The notes beneath the pieces were generated by a model. The model had not been told where the DNA came from, did not search any database, and was given only the letters and a program-made list of their open reading frames with translations. A program made the position numbers and the translations under genes. Shown here piece after piece: positions 40,586-48,301 of a stretch of DNA of 64,000 nucleotides. Origin of the DNA: Kribbella italica (GTDB lineage Bacteria; Actinomycetota; Actinomycetes; Propionibacteriales; Kribbellaceae); NCBI RefSeq assembly GCF_014205135.1, contig NZ_JACHMY010000001.1, forward strand, positions 6,572,001-6,636,000. The letters are read 5' to 3'. How positions within the stretch are numbered: position 1 is the stretch's first letter; every line of letters begins with the position of its first letter.

Positions 40586-41158
40586 CTAATAGTCACGCGT
40601 CAAGCGGCGGACGAGCTGCTCGACGGCCGCGTCGACGTCGTATGGGTGCCCGACGCCGGGCGTGAGCTGGTCGAGCACCAGTCCGTCGATCGCGAAATGC
40701 AGCAGTCGGACCTCCTCCGCGCCGCCCGGCAGTCGCGCGTTCGTGTGGAACGAGACGTCGGCGTCGAATCCCTGGCGCAGGGTCCGGGTCAGGATCTCGT
40801 TCAGCTCCGGCCTCCGGGCCGCCTCGAGTCGCAGTTCGAACAGCGCCAGCGGCAGCTCGGGGAGCGCCAGTAGCCGCTCGACGATGTACCGCACGTAGTC
40901 GACGACCAGGTCGACCGACGGCTCTCGTTCGGCCAGGGGCTGGAGGCGGTCGTCGGTCGGCGCGAGGCGCTCGAAGATCCGCTCGCCGAGCGCCCCGAGC
41001 AGGGCGTCCCGCGTACGGAAGTAGTTGGACGCCGTACCGGCGGGAAGGCCGGCGGCGGCGTCGACCGCGCGGTGGGTGAGGCCGCGGGCGCCGGCCTCGG
41101 CCAGCACCGCGAGGCCGGCGTCGGCGAGCTGGGCGCGGCGTTCCGGATTTCGGGGCAT
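40586..41158 (-). CDS. TetR-family regulator
   Basis: 190 residues from ATG 41158 (MPRNPERRAQLADAGL). The helix-turn-helix contains HRAVDAAAGLPAGTASNYFR. A C-terminal TetR domain with LPLALFELRLEAARRPEL follows. ATG 41158 lies 7 bases after minus-strand TAACCT (41171-41166); ATG 41179 is also in frame but would overlap that promoter. Divergent from the VOC gene at 41231, with an inverted repeat between, so it probably represses that gene and itself. Confidence 0.88.
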   Translation of the reverse strand: MPRNPERRAQLADAGLAVLAEAGARGLTHRAVDAAAGLPAGTASNYFRTRDALLGALGERIFERLAPTDDRLQPLAEREPSVDLVVDYVRYIVERLLALPELPLALFELRLEAARRPELNEILTRTLRQGFDADVSFHTNARLPGGAEEVRLLHFAIDGLVLDQLTPGVGHPYDVDAAVEQLVRRLTRDY

Positions 41159-41181
41159 GTTGACAAGGTTAGCAGTCATCC

Positions 41182-41217
41182 ACTACAAATGTCGTACTCA
41201 ACCACAACAGATGTAGT
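41182..41217. promoter_or_regulatory. Probable TetR operator between divergent genes
   Basis: ACTACAAATGT (41182-41192) is an imperfect inverted copy of ACAGATGTAGT (41207-41217), 9 of 11 positions matching. It lies between the TetR gene and the VOC gene. Confidence 0.55.
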
Positions 41218-41230
41218 ACTAGGAGCCTGT

Positions 41231-41644
41231 ATGCAACCCGCCGCCTTCGGCGCCACCGTCGTCACCGCCCACCCCGCGAAGGTCGCCGCCTTCTACGCGG
41301 AGTACTTCGACCTGCAGATCACCATCGATCTCGGCTGGTTCATCTGCGTACGCCGCGGTGACGCGTCGTGGGAGCTGGCCATCACCGAGCGCGGCCACGC
41401 GTCGGTGCCGGCCGCCGTCTCGGCCACCACCGAGAGCTCGAACGTCTTCGGCTTCGTCGTCGACGACGTCGACAAGTTCGCCGCCCGCCTGGTCGAGGGC
41501 GGCGTCGAACTGGCCACGGAGCTCGTCACCGAGCCATGGGGTCAGCGGCACTTCTTCGTCCGCGACCCCGAGGGCACCTGGCTGGACGTCATCCAGCTGG
41601 TCGCCCCCGACCCGGAGTGGCTCGCCGCCAACACGCCGACGTGA
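41231..41644 (+). CDS. VOC/glyoxalase-family protein
   Basis: 137 residues, single VOC domain (FGATVVTAHPAKVAAFYAEY; WGQRHFFVRDPEGTWLDVIQ is the classic closing motif with a Glu ligand). Possible roles are detoxification or antibiotic binding. ATG 41231 has a ribosome-binding site AGGAG at 6 bases. It is divergent from the TetR gene and almost certainly its target. Confidence 0.88.
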   Translation: MQPAAFGATVVTAHPAKVAAFYAEYFDLQITIDLGWFICVRRGDASWELAITERGHASVPAAVSATTESSNVFGFVVDDVDKFAARLVEGGVELATELVTEPWGQRHFFVRDPEGTWLDVIQLVAPDPEWLAANTPT

Positions 41645-41675
41645 CCGGCTGTGCGGAGGTCAGAGGGCGTGGAGA

Positions 41676-42653
41676 TCAGAGGGTGAGGAGGATCTTGCCG
41701 ATCTGGGTCGACTGCTCGAGCTCCTCGTGCGCCGATGCGACCTGCTCCAGCGGGTACGTCGCGTGCACGATGGGCCGGACCTTCTTCGCCTCGACCAGCG
41801 GCCAGACGTGCCCGACCACCTCGGCCAGGATCTGGCCCTTGTCCTCGACCGACCGGCTGCGCAGTCCGGCCGCGGTGATCGAGCCACGCTTGGCCAGCAG
41901 GCGGCCCAGATCCAGCTCGCCCTTCGCGCCACCCTGCATGCCGATCACGACGATCCGGCCGTCGATGGCGAGCGACTTCACGTTGTCGGTCAGGTACTTC
42001 GCGCCGATGATGTCGAGGATCACGTCCGCACCGGCCTTGCCGGTCGCCTCGCGAACGACCGAGGCCCACTCGGCCTCCTTGTAGTTGATCGCGACGTCCG
42101 CGCCGAGCCGGGTGCAGAACTCCATCTTGTCCGCGCTGCCGACCGTGCAGAGCACCCGCGCGCCGTGCGCGACGCCGAGCTGGATCGCCATCGTGCCGAT
42201 CCCGGACGCGCCGCCGTGCACGAGCAGCGTCTCGCCGTCCTTGAGGTGCGCCTTCCTGAAGACGTTCGACCACACCGTCGCGACCACCTCGGGCAACGCG
42301 GCGGCGCTGATCAGGTCGATGCCCTCCGGCACCGGCATCACCTGCGGAGCCGGTACGACGACCTTCTCGGCGTACCCACCCCCGGCGAGCAGCGCGCAGC
42401 ACTCGTCGCCGACCGACCAGCCCTCGACCTGCTCGCCGACGGCGCTGATCCGGCCGGACACCTCGAGGCCGATCGTCCCGGGCGCACCGGGCGGCGGGGG
42501 ATAGTGGCCCTGCCGCTGCAGCAGGTCGGCCCGGTTCACCCCGGCCGCGACGACCTCGATCACGACCTCGTCGACGTTCGGCGTGGGGTCCTCGATCCGG
42601 CCGATGGTCAGGACCTCGACACCACCGGCTCCTTCACACACGACAGCTCGCAT
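41676..42653 (-). CDS. NADPH:quinone oxidoreductase (zeta-crystallin/TP53I3-like)
   Basis: 325 residues, medium-chain reductase without zinc sites. Signature regions are AAGVNRADLLQRQGHYPPPP, GLEVSGRISAVG, the NADPH loop LLVHGGASGIGTMAIQLG, and C-terminal RSITAAGLRSRS-type segment (SITAAGLRSRS). It reduces quinones or enals with NADPH. ATG 42653 lies 7 bases after minus-strand TACGGT (42666-42661), so the transcript is leaderless. A stand-alone gene. Confidence 0.92.
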   Translation of the reverse strand: MRAVVCEGAGGVEVLTIGRIEDPTPNVDEVVIEVVAAGVNRADLLQRQGHYPPPPGAPGTIGLEVSGRISAVGEQVEGWSVGDECCALLAGGGYAEKVVVPAPQVMPVPEGIDLISAAALPEVVATVWSNVFRKAHLKDGETLLVHGGASGIGTMAIQLGVAHGARVLCTVGSADKMEFCTRLGADVAINYKEAEWASVVREATGKAGADVILDIIGAKYLTDNVKSLAIDGRIVVIGMQGGAKGELDLGRLLAKRGSITAAGLRSRSVEDKGQILAEVVGHVWPLVEAKKVRPIVHATYPLEQVASAHEELEQSTQIGKILLTL

Positions 42654-42676
42654 AGTCGCCACCGTACTGCGTCGAC

Positions 42677-43582
42677 TCAGCCCGCGACGCTCCGTGTGCC
42701 GAGGATCTCGGCGAGGTCGTGCGCGATCGAGTCGAGCGGATCGGTCATGCCTATCACCGTGAACCAGTCCCATAGCTCGAGCGCGTGGTAAAGCCGGTAC
42801 GTCGTCGTCCGCTGCTCCCAGTCGGCCGGCAGTTCGCCGTACCCGGCGAGCAGTCCGTCGAGCTTCGCCCGGTCGTCCTTGATCGAGTAGTACTGCGCCT
42901 TGGCGAGATCCAGCAGCGGGTCCGCGGCGATCGCGTTCTCCACATCGATGATCCCGTTCAGCCGCCAGGTCTCGGGGTCGACCAGCAGGTTGCCCTCGTG
43001 GAAGTCGTTGTGGCACAACACCGGCGTCACGTCCGCCGGCACCGGGTGCTCGGCGACGTACGCCGTGATCCGCTGGTGCAACCCGGCATCACCCCCGAGC
43101 TCCTCGAACTCCCGCAACTTCTTCGCGAACTGCCGCGCCATGTACAACGCGTTGGTCGCCACCGGCTCCAGCACCCGATCCGTCAGATACCCGTACGCCG
43201 GCTGCGGGATCCGGTGAATCCTCCGGAGCAACTCACCCGCCTGCTCGTAAATCCTCCGGTAGTCCGCGCCGTCCACCTCCGACAACGGCACCCCGTCCAC
43301 CTTCGACAACACCGTGAACGCGAACCGCTCCCCCTCCGGCTCCACATGAACCACCGAAGGCACCAACTCCCCGAGCTCAGGCTTCAGCACGCCGTACACG
43401 TGCACCTCTTTGCCCTGCTTCCAAGCCCACTCCGGGTCGTACACCTTGACGATCACCACGCCACCGTCGGCCCCACGCACCTCGAACACCGCCGACAACT
43501 GCCCACCCGACCGCGACAGAACCTCCGCGATCTCCCACCCAGGCAAGGCCACCCGCACCATCCCGGCAACATCATGATCCAT
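42677..43582 (-). CDS. Aminoglycoside phosphotransferase-like kinase (APH family)
   Basis: 301 residues with a protein-kinase-like APH fold: VIVKVYDP (ATP Lys), LCHNDFHEGNLLVD (catalytic Asp and Asn; the usual HGD reads HND) and GIIDVENA (metal-binding Asp). The substrate is unknown; antibiotic resistance should not be assumed. ATG 43582 lies 6 bases after TAGGGT (minus strand, 43594-43589), leaderless type. Confidence 0.85.
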   Translation of the reverse strand: MDHDVAGMVRVALPGWEIAEVLSRSGGQLSAVFEVRGADGGVVIVKVYDPEWAWKQGKEVHVYGVLKPELGELVPSVVHVEPEGERFAFTVLSKVDGVPLSEVDGADYRRIYEQAGELLRRIHRIPQPAYGYLTDRVLEPVATNALYMARQFAKKLREFEELGGDAGLHQRITAYVAEHPVPADVTPVLCHNDFHEGNLLVDPETWRLNGIIDVENAIAADPLLDLAKAQYYSIKDDRAKLDGLLAGYGELPADWEQRTTTYRLYHALELWDWFTVIGMTDPLDSIAHDLAEILGTRSVAG

Positions 43583-43629
43583 CCGGTCACCCTAGGCACC
43601 ACGCCCCCACCAAGCGACCGATTAACCGG

Positions 43630-44202
43630 CTACTCAACCGGCGCAGCAGTCCCCGGATCATCCAGATCGGCCCACGTGTCAACATCCCGCCCGGCCAGGC
43701 TCGGCTCACTCCACAGCATCCTCAACGGAGCAAACGTCCGGCGCACCGACCGATCCCGCGGATCACCCACCGCCTCCACCGCCGCCGTCAGCGCCTCCCG
43801 CCGGTACGCCGCCGCAAGTGGTTGCTCTCGGCCCCCAACATCCCGCAGCCCGTGCCCGTCGTACTCGCCAAGCCCGTCGACAAGCAACGCAACATCGCGA
43901 CCCGTCAACCACGGCAGATCACACGACACCAGCACCACCACCGCCGCCGTACCGAACCCCAACCCCGCCGCAACCCCCGCCACCGGCCCACCCGCCGGCG
44001 GATCCTCCTGCGTCCAGTCCACCACCCGGCACGTCACCCGCTCCGGCCCGACGACCATAGTCGACACCGCCGAGTCAGTTGCCGTCAGCACCCGATCGAG
44101 CAGCGAAACCCCTTCCAGCACAAGCGTCGCCTTGTCCACCCCGCCGAACCGCCGTGACGCCCCACCCGCCAGCACCACCACGTCGTACGCCGCTGTGCCC
44201 AT
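43630..44202 (-). CDS. mobA: Molybdenum cofactor guanylyltransferase-like (MobA)
   Basis: 190 residues. The nucleotidyltransferase signature VLAGGASRRFGGVDKATL is at 10-27 and the metal-binding VSCDLPWL near 93. It is typical of MobA, which adds GMP to molybdopterin, though related NTP transferases share these motifs. The ATG shares one base with the stop of the amidase gene (TGATG), so they are coupled. Confidence 0.82.
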   Translation of the reverse strand: MGTAAYDVVVLAGGASRRFGGVDKATLVLEGVSLLDRVLTATDSAVSTMVVGPERVTCRVVDWTQEDPPAGGPVAGVAAGLGFGTAAVVVLVSCDLPWLTGRDVALLVDGLGEYDGHGLRDVGGREQPLAAAYRREALTAAVEAVGDPRDRSVRRTFAPLRMLWSEPSLAGRDVDTWADLDDPGTAAPVE

Positions 44203-44993
44203 CAGCGCGGCGTCACCGTGAACCGCCGGTTCGCCAGCGAAGGATTCCGCTTCCGCACCTCCGCCAGCCGCTCACCCGAGATCTCCGCCACCGCGAACCC
44301 GTCCGCCTCACCGACCGCCGCGACGGCGACGCCCTGCGGATCGATCACCTGACTCAACCCCGAGTACTTCCGCCCGTTCTGCGCCGCCGACGCCACGTAC
44401 ACCGTGTTCTCGATCGCCCGCGCCGTCAGCAGCGTCGTCCAGTGGTGCTCCTTCAACGGGCCCCGCACCCACGCGGCCGGTACGACGAGCACGTCCGCCC
44501 CCGCATCCACCAACGCCCGCGACAGCTCCGGGAACCGCAGGTCGTAACACGTCATCAGCCCGAACTTCGTGTCCCCGATCTTCACCACTACGGGCGCCAC
44601 ATCCCCCGGCGTCAACTGCTCCGACTCCTTGTACCCAAAGGCGTCGTACAGATGGATCTTGCGATAAGCCCCCAGCAGCTCACCATCCGCGCCGACGGCG
44701 AGCAACGTGTTGTACGGCCGCCGCTCGTCACAGCTCCGCTCGAACATCCCCGCCACGATCGCCGTCCCGTGCTCGAGCGCGCACTTGCGCAACGTACTGA
44801 CGAACTCCCCGTCCAACGCCTCCGCCAACGCCCCCACCGACTCGCCCTCACTCGCGAAGTCAGCCATCACGGCTTCCGGTAACACCACCAACTCAGGCCC
44901 AGCCGCCGCAGCCCGAGCCACCCACCGAACCACAGCCTCCCGATTGGCAGCCTTGTCCCCAGAACTTGCGCCCTGCACCACGGCGATCTTCAT
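44202..44993 (-). CDS. Carbon-nitrogen hydrolase (nitrilase superfamily)
   Basis: 263 residues. The catalytic triad is Glu40 (LVVLPEAVM), Lys112 (YRKIHLYDAFG) and Cys149 (LMTCYDLRFPE). It hydrolyses amide or nitrile bonds; members of this branch include omega-amidases and deaminated-glutathione amidases, which I cannot separate here. ATG 44993 gives the family-typical MKIAVVQ; an in-frame ATG at 45011 would add six residues. It heads an operon with mobA and is divergent from the MerR pseudogene. Confidence 0.88.
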   Translation of the reverse strand: MKIAVVQGASSGDKAANREAVVRWVARAAAAGPELVVLPEAVMADFASEGESVGALAEALDGEFVSTLRKCALEHGTAIVAGMFERSCDERRPYNTLLAVGADGELLGAYRKIHLYDAFGYKESEQLTPGDVAPVVVKIGDTKFGLMTCYDLRFPELSRALVDAGADVLVVPAAWVRGPLKEHHWTTLLTARAIENTVYVASAAQNGRKYSGLSQVIDPQGVAVAAVGEADGFAVAEISGERLAEVRKRNPSLANRRFTVTPR

Positions 44994-45042
44994 GTCTCCA
45001 TGGTGCCGCATTTCCCCACCCCGCGCGGGGGCCTGTGGATAC

Positions 45043-45073
45043 TTGCGCCTCACGCGGTGTGAGGTCCTAGCGT
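45043..45073 (+). promoter_or_regulatory. MerR-type promoter with 19-bp spacer
   Basis: The -35 TTGCGC (45043-45048) and -10 TAGCGT (45068-45073) are separated by exactly 19 bp, the overlong spacer that MerR proteins untwist. The spacer holds a perfect dyad CCTCAC-GCGGT-GTGAGG (45048-45064). The -10 ends 7 bases before ATG 45081, so the transcript would be leaderless. Confidence 0.8.
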
Positions 45074-45080
45074 CGACGTC

Positions 45081-45662
45081 ATGACCCCCGAGCAACGCAC
45101 CTGGAAGATCGGCGAACTGGCCGCGGCCACCGGCCTCAGCATCCGCTCCCTGCACCACTAAGACGAGATCGCGTTGCTCCGCCCGAGCTCCCGCAGCCCC
45201 TCCGGCCACCGCCTGTACGCCGGTGAGGACGTCCGCCGCCCGCACCGCATCGTCGCCCTCCGCGGCTTCGGCCTCAACCTCGCCGAAATCGGCCTACTCC
45301 TCGACGGCGAGGTCCCAGACCCCCGAGGCCTCATCCGCCGCCAACTGGACCAGGTCGAAACCCAACTGGCCGCCGCCACCCAACTGCACGACCGCCTGCT
45401 CGAGGTCCTCACCGCCTTGGACGCCACCGAGGCCCCCTCCAACCACACCCTGCTGAACCTCATCGAAGGAATGACCACCATGACCCGCCTGACCCAGCAC
45501 CAACTCGAAGAGATGACCGCCCGCCGCCAGGAGTTCCACGACTCCCTGACCCCCACCGAACTGGCCAACCTGGACACCTCACGCCGCCAAGCCCTCGAAT
45601 CCATGACCAAAGCCGAACTGGAAGACCTACGCCAACGCCGAGCCACCGCCATGCCCCGCTAG
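45081..45662 (+). pseudogene. MerR-family regulator broken by one nonsense codon
   Basis: The frame from ATG 45081 reads KIGELAAATGLSIRSLHH, then TAA at 45159-45161 (codon 27), then DEIALLRPSSRSPSGHRLY. MerR proteins have Tyr here (HHYDE), so a single TAC-to-TAA change explains the stop. The remaining frame is intact to 45662, including the recognition wing, dimer helix and a C-terminal part resembling TipA-like sensors. Restart at TTG 45174 would lack most of the DNA-binding helix. Either it is a recent pseudogene, the stop is read through, or the base is a sequencing error. The MerR-type promoter upstream is perfectly preserved. Confidence 0.85.
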
Positions 45663-45683
45663 AGCGCCCCACCCAACACAATC

Positions 45684-45757
45684 TGCTCTTCTGCCGGCGG
45701 CCGCGGCCCCGACCTCCACGCCCTTGCCGGCCGCATCACCACCAACCCCACCAGCCC
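45684..45757. repeat. Dispersed intergenic repeat, copy B
   Basis: Recurrence of the sequence at 10711-10785 in the same orientation, roughly 80 percent similar by eye over about 65 bp (shared CCGCGGCC, CCACG and CCGGCCGCATC). It lies between the MerR pseudogene and the aminotransferase gene. Confidence 0.6.
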
Positions 45758-45859
45758 GTCGTACCGGCCCCCCTTCCACCGTCCCTCGGCAGCCACCGAA
45801 GAAGCCCGCCCCATGGACAACCAAGAGATGAAAACCAAGCACCGGGTTAGCCTCCTCAC

Positions 45860-47506
45860 GTGCCTGTGGACGGATTCGACCTGGACCATCACGGAGACCT
45901 CGAGGTAGGCGACGGGCTAGTGGATCTCGCCGTCAACGTGCGGACCGGCACGCCACCTCCCTGGCTCCTCGACGAGATCACCGCCAGCCTCACCGACCTC
46001 GCCGCCTACCCCCGCGCCGACGCCGCGACAGCCGCCGTCGCCGCCCGCCACAACTGCGACCCCGACCAGATCCTCCTCACCGCCGGCGCCGCCGAGGCCT
46101 TCGTACTGATCGCCCGCGCCTTCCGCCCCCGTCACCCGGTCGTCGTACACCCCCAGTTCACCGAGCCCGAGTCAGCCCTCCGCTCCGCCGGCCACCTCGT
46201 CGACCGCGTCATCCTCACCCCGGACAACGCCTTCACCCTCGACCCGAACGACATCCCCACAGACGCCGACCTCGTCGTCATCGGCAACCCGACGAACCCC
46301 ACCTCGGTCCTCCACCCCGCCGACACCCTCCGCGAACTCGCCCGCCCCGAACGCATCCTCGTCGTCGACGAAGCCTTCATGGACGCCGTCCCCGGCGAAC
46401 CGGATTCCCTCATCGGCGCCCAGATCCCCGGCCTCGTCGTCATCCGCAGCCTCACCAAAACCTGGGGCCTCGCGGGCCTGAGAGTCGGGTACGTCGTCGC
46501 CGCCCCACCCCTCATCGAGCAGCTCGCCGCCGTACAACCGCACTGGCCCCTCTCCACCCCCGCCCTGGCCGCCGCCATCGCCTGCAGCACCCCCCAAGCC
46601 ACCGCCGAGGCCCTCCAAGCAGCCCAAGCCTTCGAAGCCCAACGCACCCACCTCCTCACCGGCCTCACCACCCCGCCGTACGCCGGCAGCTCGACTCCCA
46701 TCCTGTACGCCGACAGCCCGGCCCCGACCTCGCCGTACGCCGAACCGCCCGCGCCAACCCCGGCGAACGCGCCAACCCCGGCGAACGCGCCAACCCCAGC
46801 GAACGCGCCAACCCCGGCGAACCCGACGAACGCGGTGACCCCGGCGACCCCGGCGAACGCGGTGACCCCGGCGAACGCGGTGACCCCCGCGAACGCGGCG
46901 ACCCGGGCGAACGTGTCGACCCCGGCAGACCCGGCGAACGCGGCGACCGGGGCGAACGTGTCGACCCCGGCAGACCCGGCGAACGCGGCAAACCTGGCGA
47001 CGCCAGCGAACGCGGCGACCCCACCGACCCCCGCGAACGCGGCGACCCCGGCGACCCCCGCAAACGCGGCGACCCCGGCGATCCCCGCAAACGCGGCGAC
47101 CCGCGCGACCCGAGCGACCCCCGCGACCCGAGCGACCCCCGCGACCCCGGCGACCCCGGCGAACGCGGCGACCCCGGCGAACGCGGCGACCCCGGCGAAC
47201 GCGGCGACCCCCGCGCCCCCGGCGAACGCGGCTACCCCCGCGACCCCTGCACACCCGGCCAACGCGGTGGACGCGACGCCCCCACCACCCCCGCGCGTCC
47301 GCTCCTACGGCGTCCCCCGCGCCCCCTTCGTCCTCGTCCAGGTCGACGGCGCCGACCAGCTCCGCGAGGACCTGCGCCGGCGCGGGTTCGCCGTCCGCCG
47401 AGGCGACACGTTCCCCGGCCTCGGCCCCGACTGGCTGCGCATCGCCGTACGCCCCGAACCCGTCACCGACGCGTTCCTCAAGGTCTGGTGGGACCTGCTC
47501 GGCTGA
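45860..47506 (+). CDS. CobC-like PLP aminotransferase interrupted by TPANA repeat
   Basis: 548 residues. Residues 1-280 are a fold-type I PLP domain of the HisC/CobD class: VIGNPTNPTSVLHP, VVDEAFMDA and the PLP Lys200 in SLTKTWGLAGLRVGY. It most resembles the Rv2231c/CobC-type proteins linked to cobamide aminopropanol synthesis. About residues 297-471 are a low-complexity insert built from TPANA units. The normal C-terminal small domain then resumes (RVRSYGVPRAPFVLVQVDG to the end, with RGDTFPGLGPDWLRIAVR holding the carboxylate Arg). Without the insert the protein is the usual length of about 360. GTG 45860 lies 6 bases after TAGCCT, leaderless type. Confidence 0.85.
   Translation: MPVDGFDLDHHGDLEVGDGLVDLAVNVRTGTPPPWLLDEITASLTDLAAYPRADAATAAVAARHNCDPDQILLTAGAAEAFVLIARAFRPRHPVVVHPQFTEPESALRSAGHLVDRVILTPDNAFTLDPNDIPTDADLVVIGNPTNPTSVLHPADTLRELARPERILVVDEAFMDAVPGEPDSLIGAQIPGLVVIRSLTKTWGLAGLRVGYVVAAPPLIEQLAAVQPHWPLSTPALAAAIACSTPQATAEALQAAQAFEAQRTHLLTGLTTPPYAGSSTPILYADSPAPTSPYAEPPAPTPANAPTPANAPTPANAPTPANPTNAVTPATPANAVTPANAVTPANAATRANVSTPADPANAATGANVSTPADPANAANLATPANAATPPTPANAATPATPANAATPAIPANAATRATRATPATRATPATPATPANAATPANAATPANAATPAPPANAATPATPAHPANAVDATPPPPPRVRSYGVPRAPFVLVQVDGADQLREDLRRRGFAVRRGDTFPGLGPDWLRIAVRPEPVTDAFLKVWWDLLG
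46750..47272 (+). repeat. In-frame minisatellite encoding TPANA units
   Basis: About 520 bp of repeats based on the 15-bp unit ACCCCGGCGAACGCG, with variants (TPATPANA, TRATPA, STPADPANA). All length changes are multiples of three, so the frame is kept. Replication slippage or recombination is the likely cause. Confidence 0.9.
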
Positions 47507-47632
47507 GCCCTTCCGCTGCTCCGTGAGATCGCCGTAGAACTGACGGGAGCTTGTGATCCGCGCAGGGGTTTAGGCCCGATCTACTTTGCGCACAGGGTGG
47601 GCACCGCAAGTCCCCTCGAAAGGAGCAGCATC

Positions 47633-48301
47633 ATGGGTCTGAACGACGACGACATGACCACCTCGTCCGGCGACGGTGAAGGTCTGGCGGACGGGGGCGC
47701 GACCCCTGGTGGACACGACGGTGGCGCGGACGGCGGTGCCGACAGCGGCGCCGGTACCGAAGGCAACGACACCACGGCCGGCGGTGGCGGCTACGGTAAC
47801 GCCGAAGGCCCGGCCGACGGCGGCGCAACGCCAGGTGCGACTGACGGCGGTGCCGACGGTGGTGCTGGTGGCGGTGGCTACGGCGGTGCCGAGGGCCCGG
47901 CCGACGGCGGCGCAACGCCAGGTGCGACCGATGGCGGCGCCGACGGTGGTGCTGGTGGCGGCTACGGCGGTGCCGAGGGCCCGGCCGACGGCGGCGCAAC
48001 GCCAGGTGCGACCGATGGCGGCGCCGACGGCGGCGCTGGTGGCGGTGGCTATGGCGACGCCGAAGGCCCCGCGGACGGCGGCGCCTCACCCGGTACGAGT
48101 GACGGAGGCGCCGATGGCGGTGCCAGTACGGAAGGTCCCGCGGACGGTGGTGCCTCGCCTGGTGTCAGCGACGGCGGCGCCGACGGAGGAGCTGACAGCG
48201 GCGCCGGCGGCGGCGAAGGTCCGGCAGACGGCGGAGCCGATGCCAACGCGACCGACGGCGGCGCGGACGGCGGTGCCGGCGGTAACTCCGGAAGTTGGTG
48301 A
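47633..48301 (+). CDS. Acidic Asp-Gly-Gly-Ala repeat protein, possible modified-peptide precursor
   Basis: 222 residues. A short leader MGLNDDDMTTSSGDGEG is followed by seven repeats of about 23-42 residues, most beginning EGPADGGA(T/S)PG and containing DGGADGGA; several end in GGGGYGGA. The last residue is Trp. There is no Cys, Lys or Arg and one His; it is strongly acidic. No signal peptide or known domain is seen. A very good ribosome-binding site AAAGGAG stands 8 bases before ATG 47633. The stop overlaps the JmjC gene (GTGA). I do not recognise a characterised family. By context it may be the substrate of the downstream oxygenase. Confidence 0.75.
   Translation: MGLNDDDMTTSSGDGEGLADGGATPGGHDGGADGGADSGAGTEGNDTTAGGGGYGNAEGPADGGATPGATDGGADGGAGGGGYGGAEGPADGGATPGATDGGADGGAGGGYGGAEGPADGGATPGATDGGADGGAGGGGYGDAEGPADGGASPGTSDGGADGGASTEGPADGGASPGVSDGGADGGADSGAGGGEGPADGGADANATDGGADGGAGGNSGSW
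47673..48300 (+). repeat. Tandem repeats within the acidic repeat protein
   Basis: Seven units; the central three (about 47800-48055) are nearly identical at the DNA level with an 84-87-bp period, showing recent expansion or gene-conversion homogenisation. Confidence 0.85.

Noticed and set aside
42677..43582. Antibiotic-resistance kinase
   Set aside because: The APH fold is shared by many kinases for ordinary metabolites; no residue pattern here points to an aminoglycoside or macrolide.
46132..47262. Large Gly/Val/Ala-rich frames opposite the TPANA repeat
   Set aside because: Antisense of the minisatellite; the repeat stays open in several frames.
46750..48300. CRISPR-like repeat arrays
   Set aside because: Units are contiguous tandem repeats without unique spacers and lie inside reading frames; no cas genes are present.
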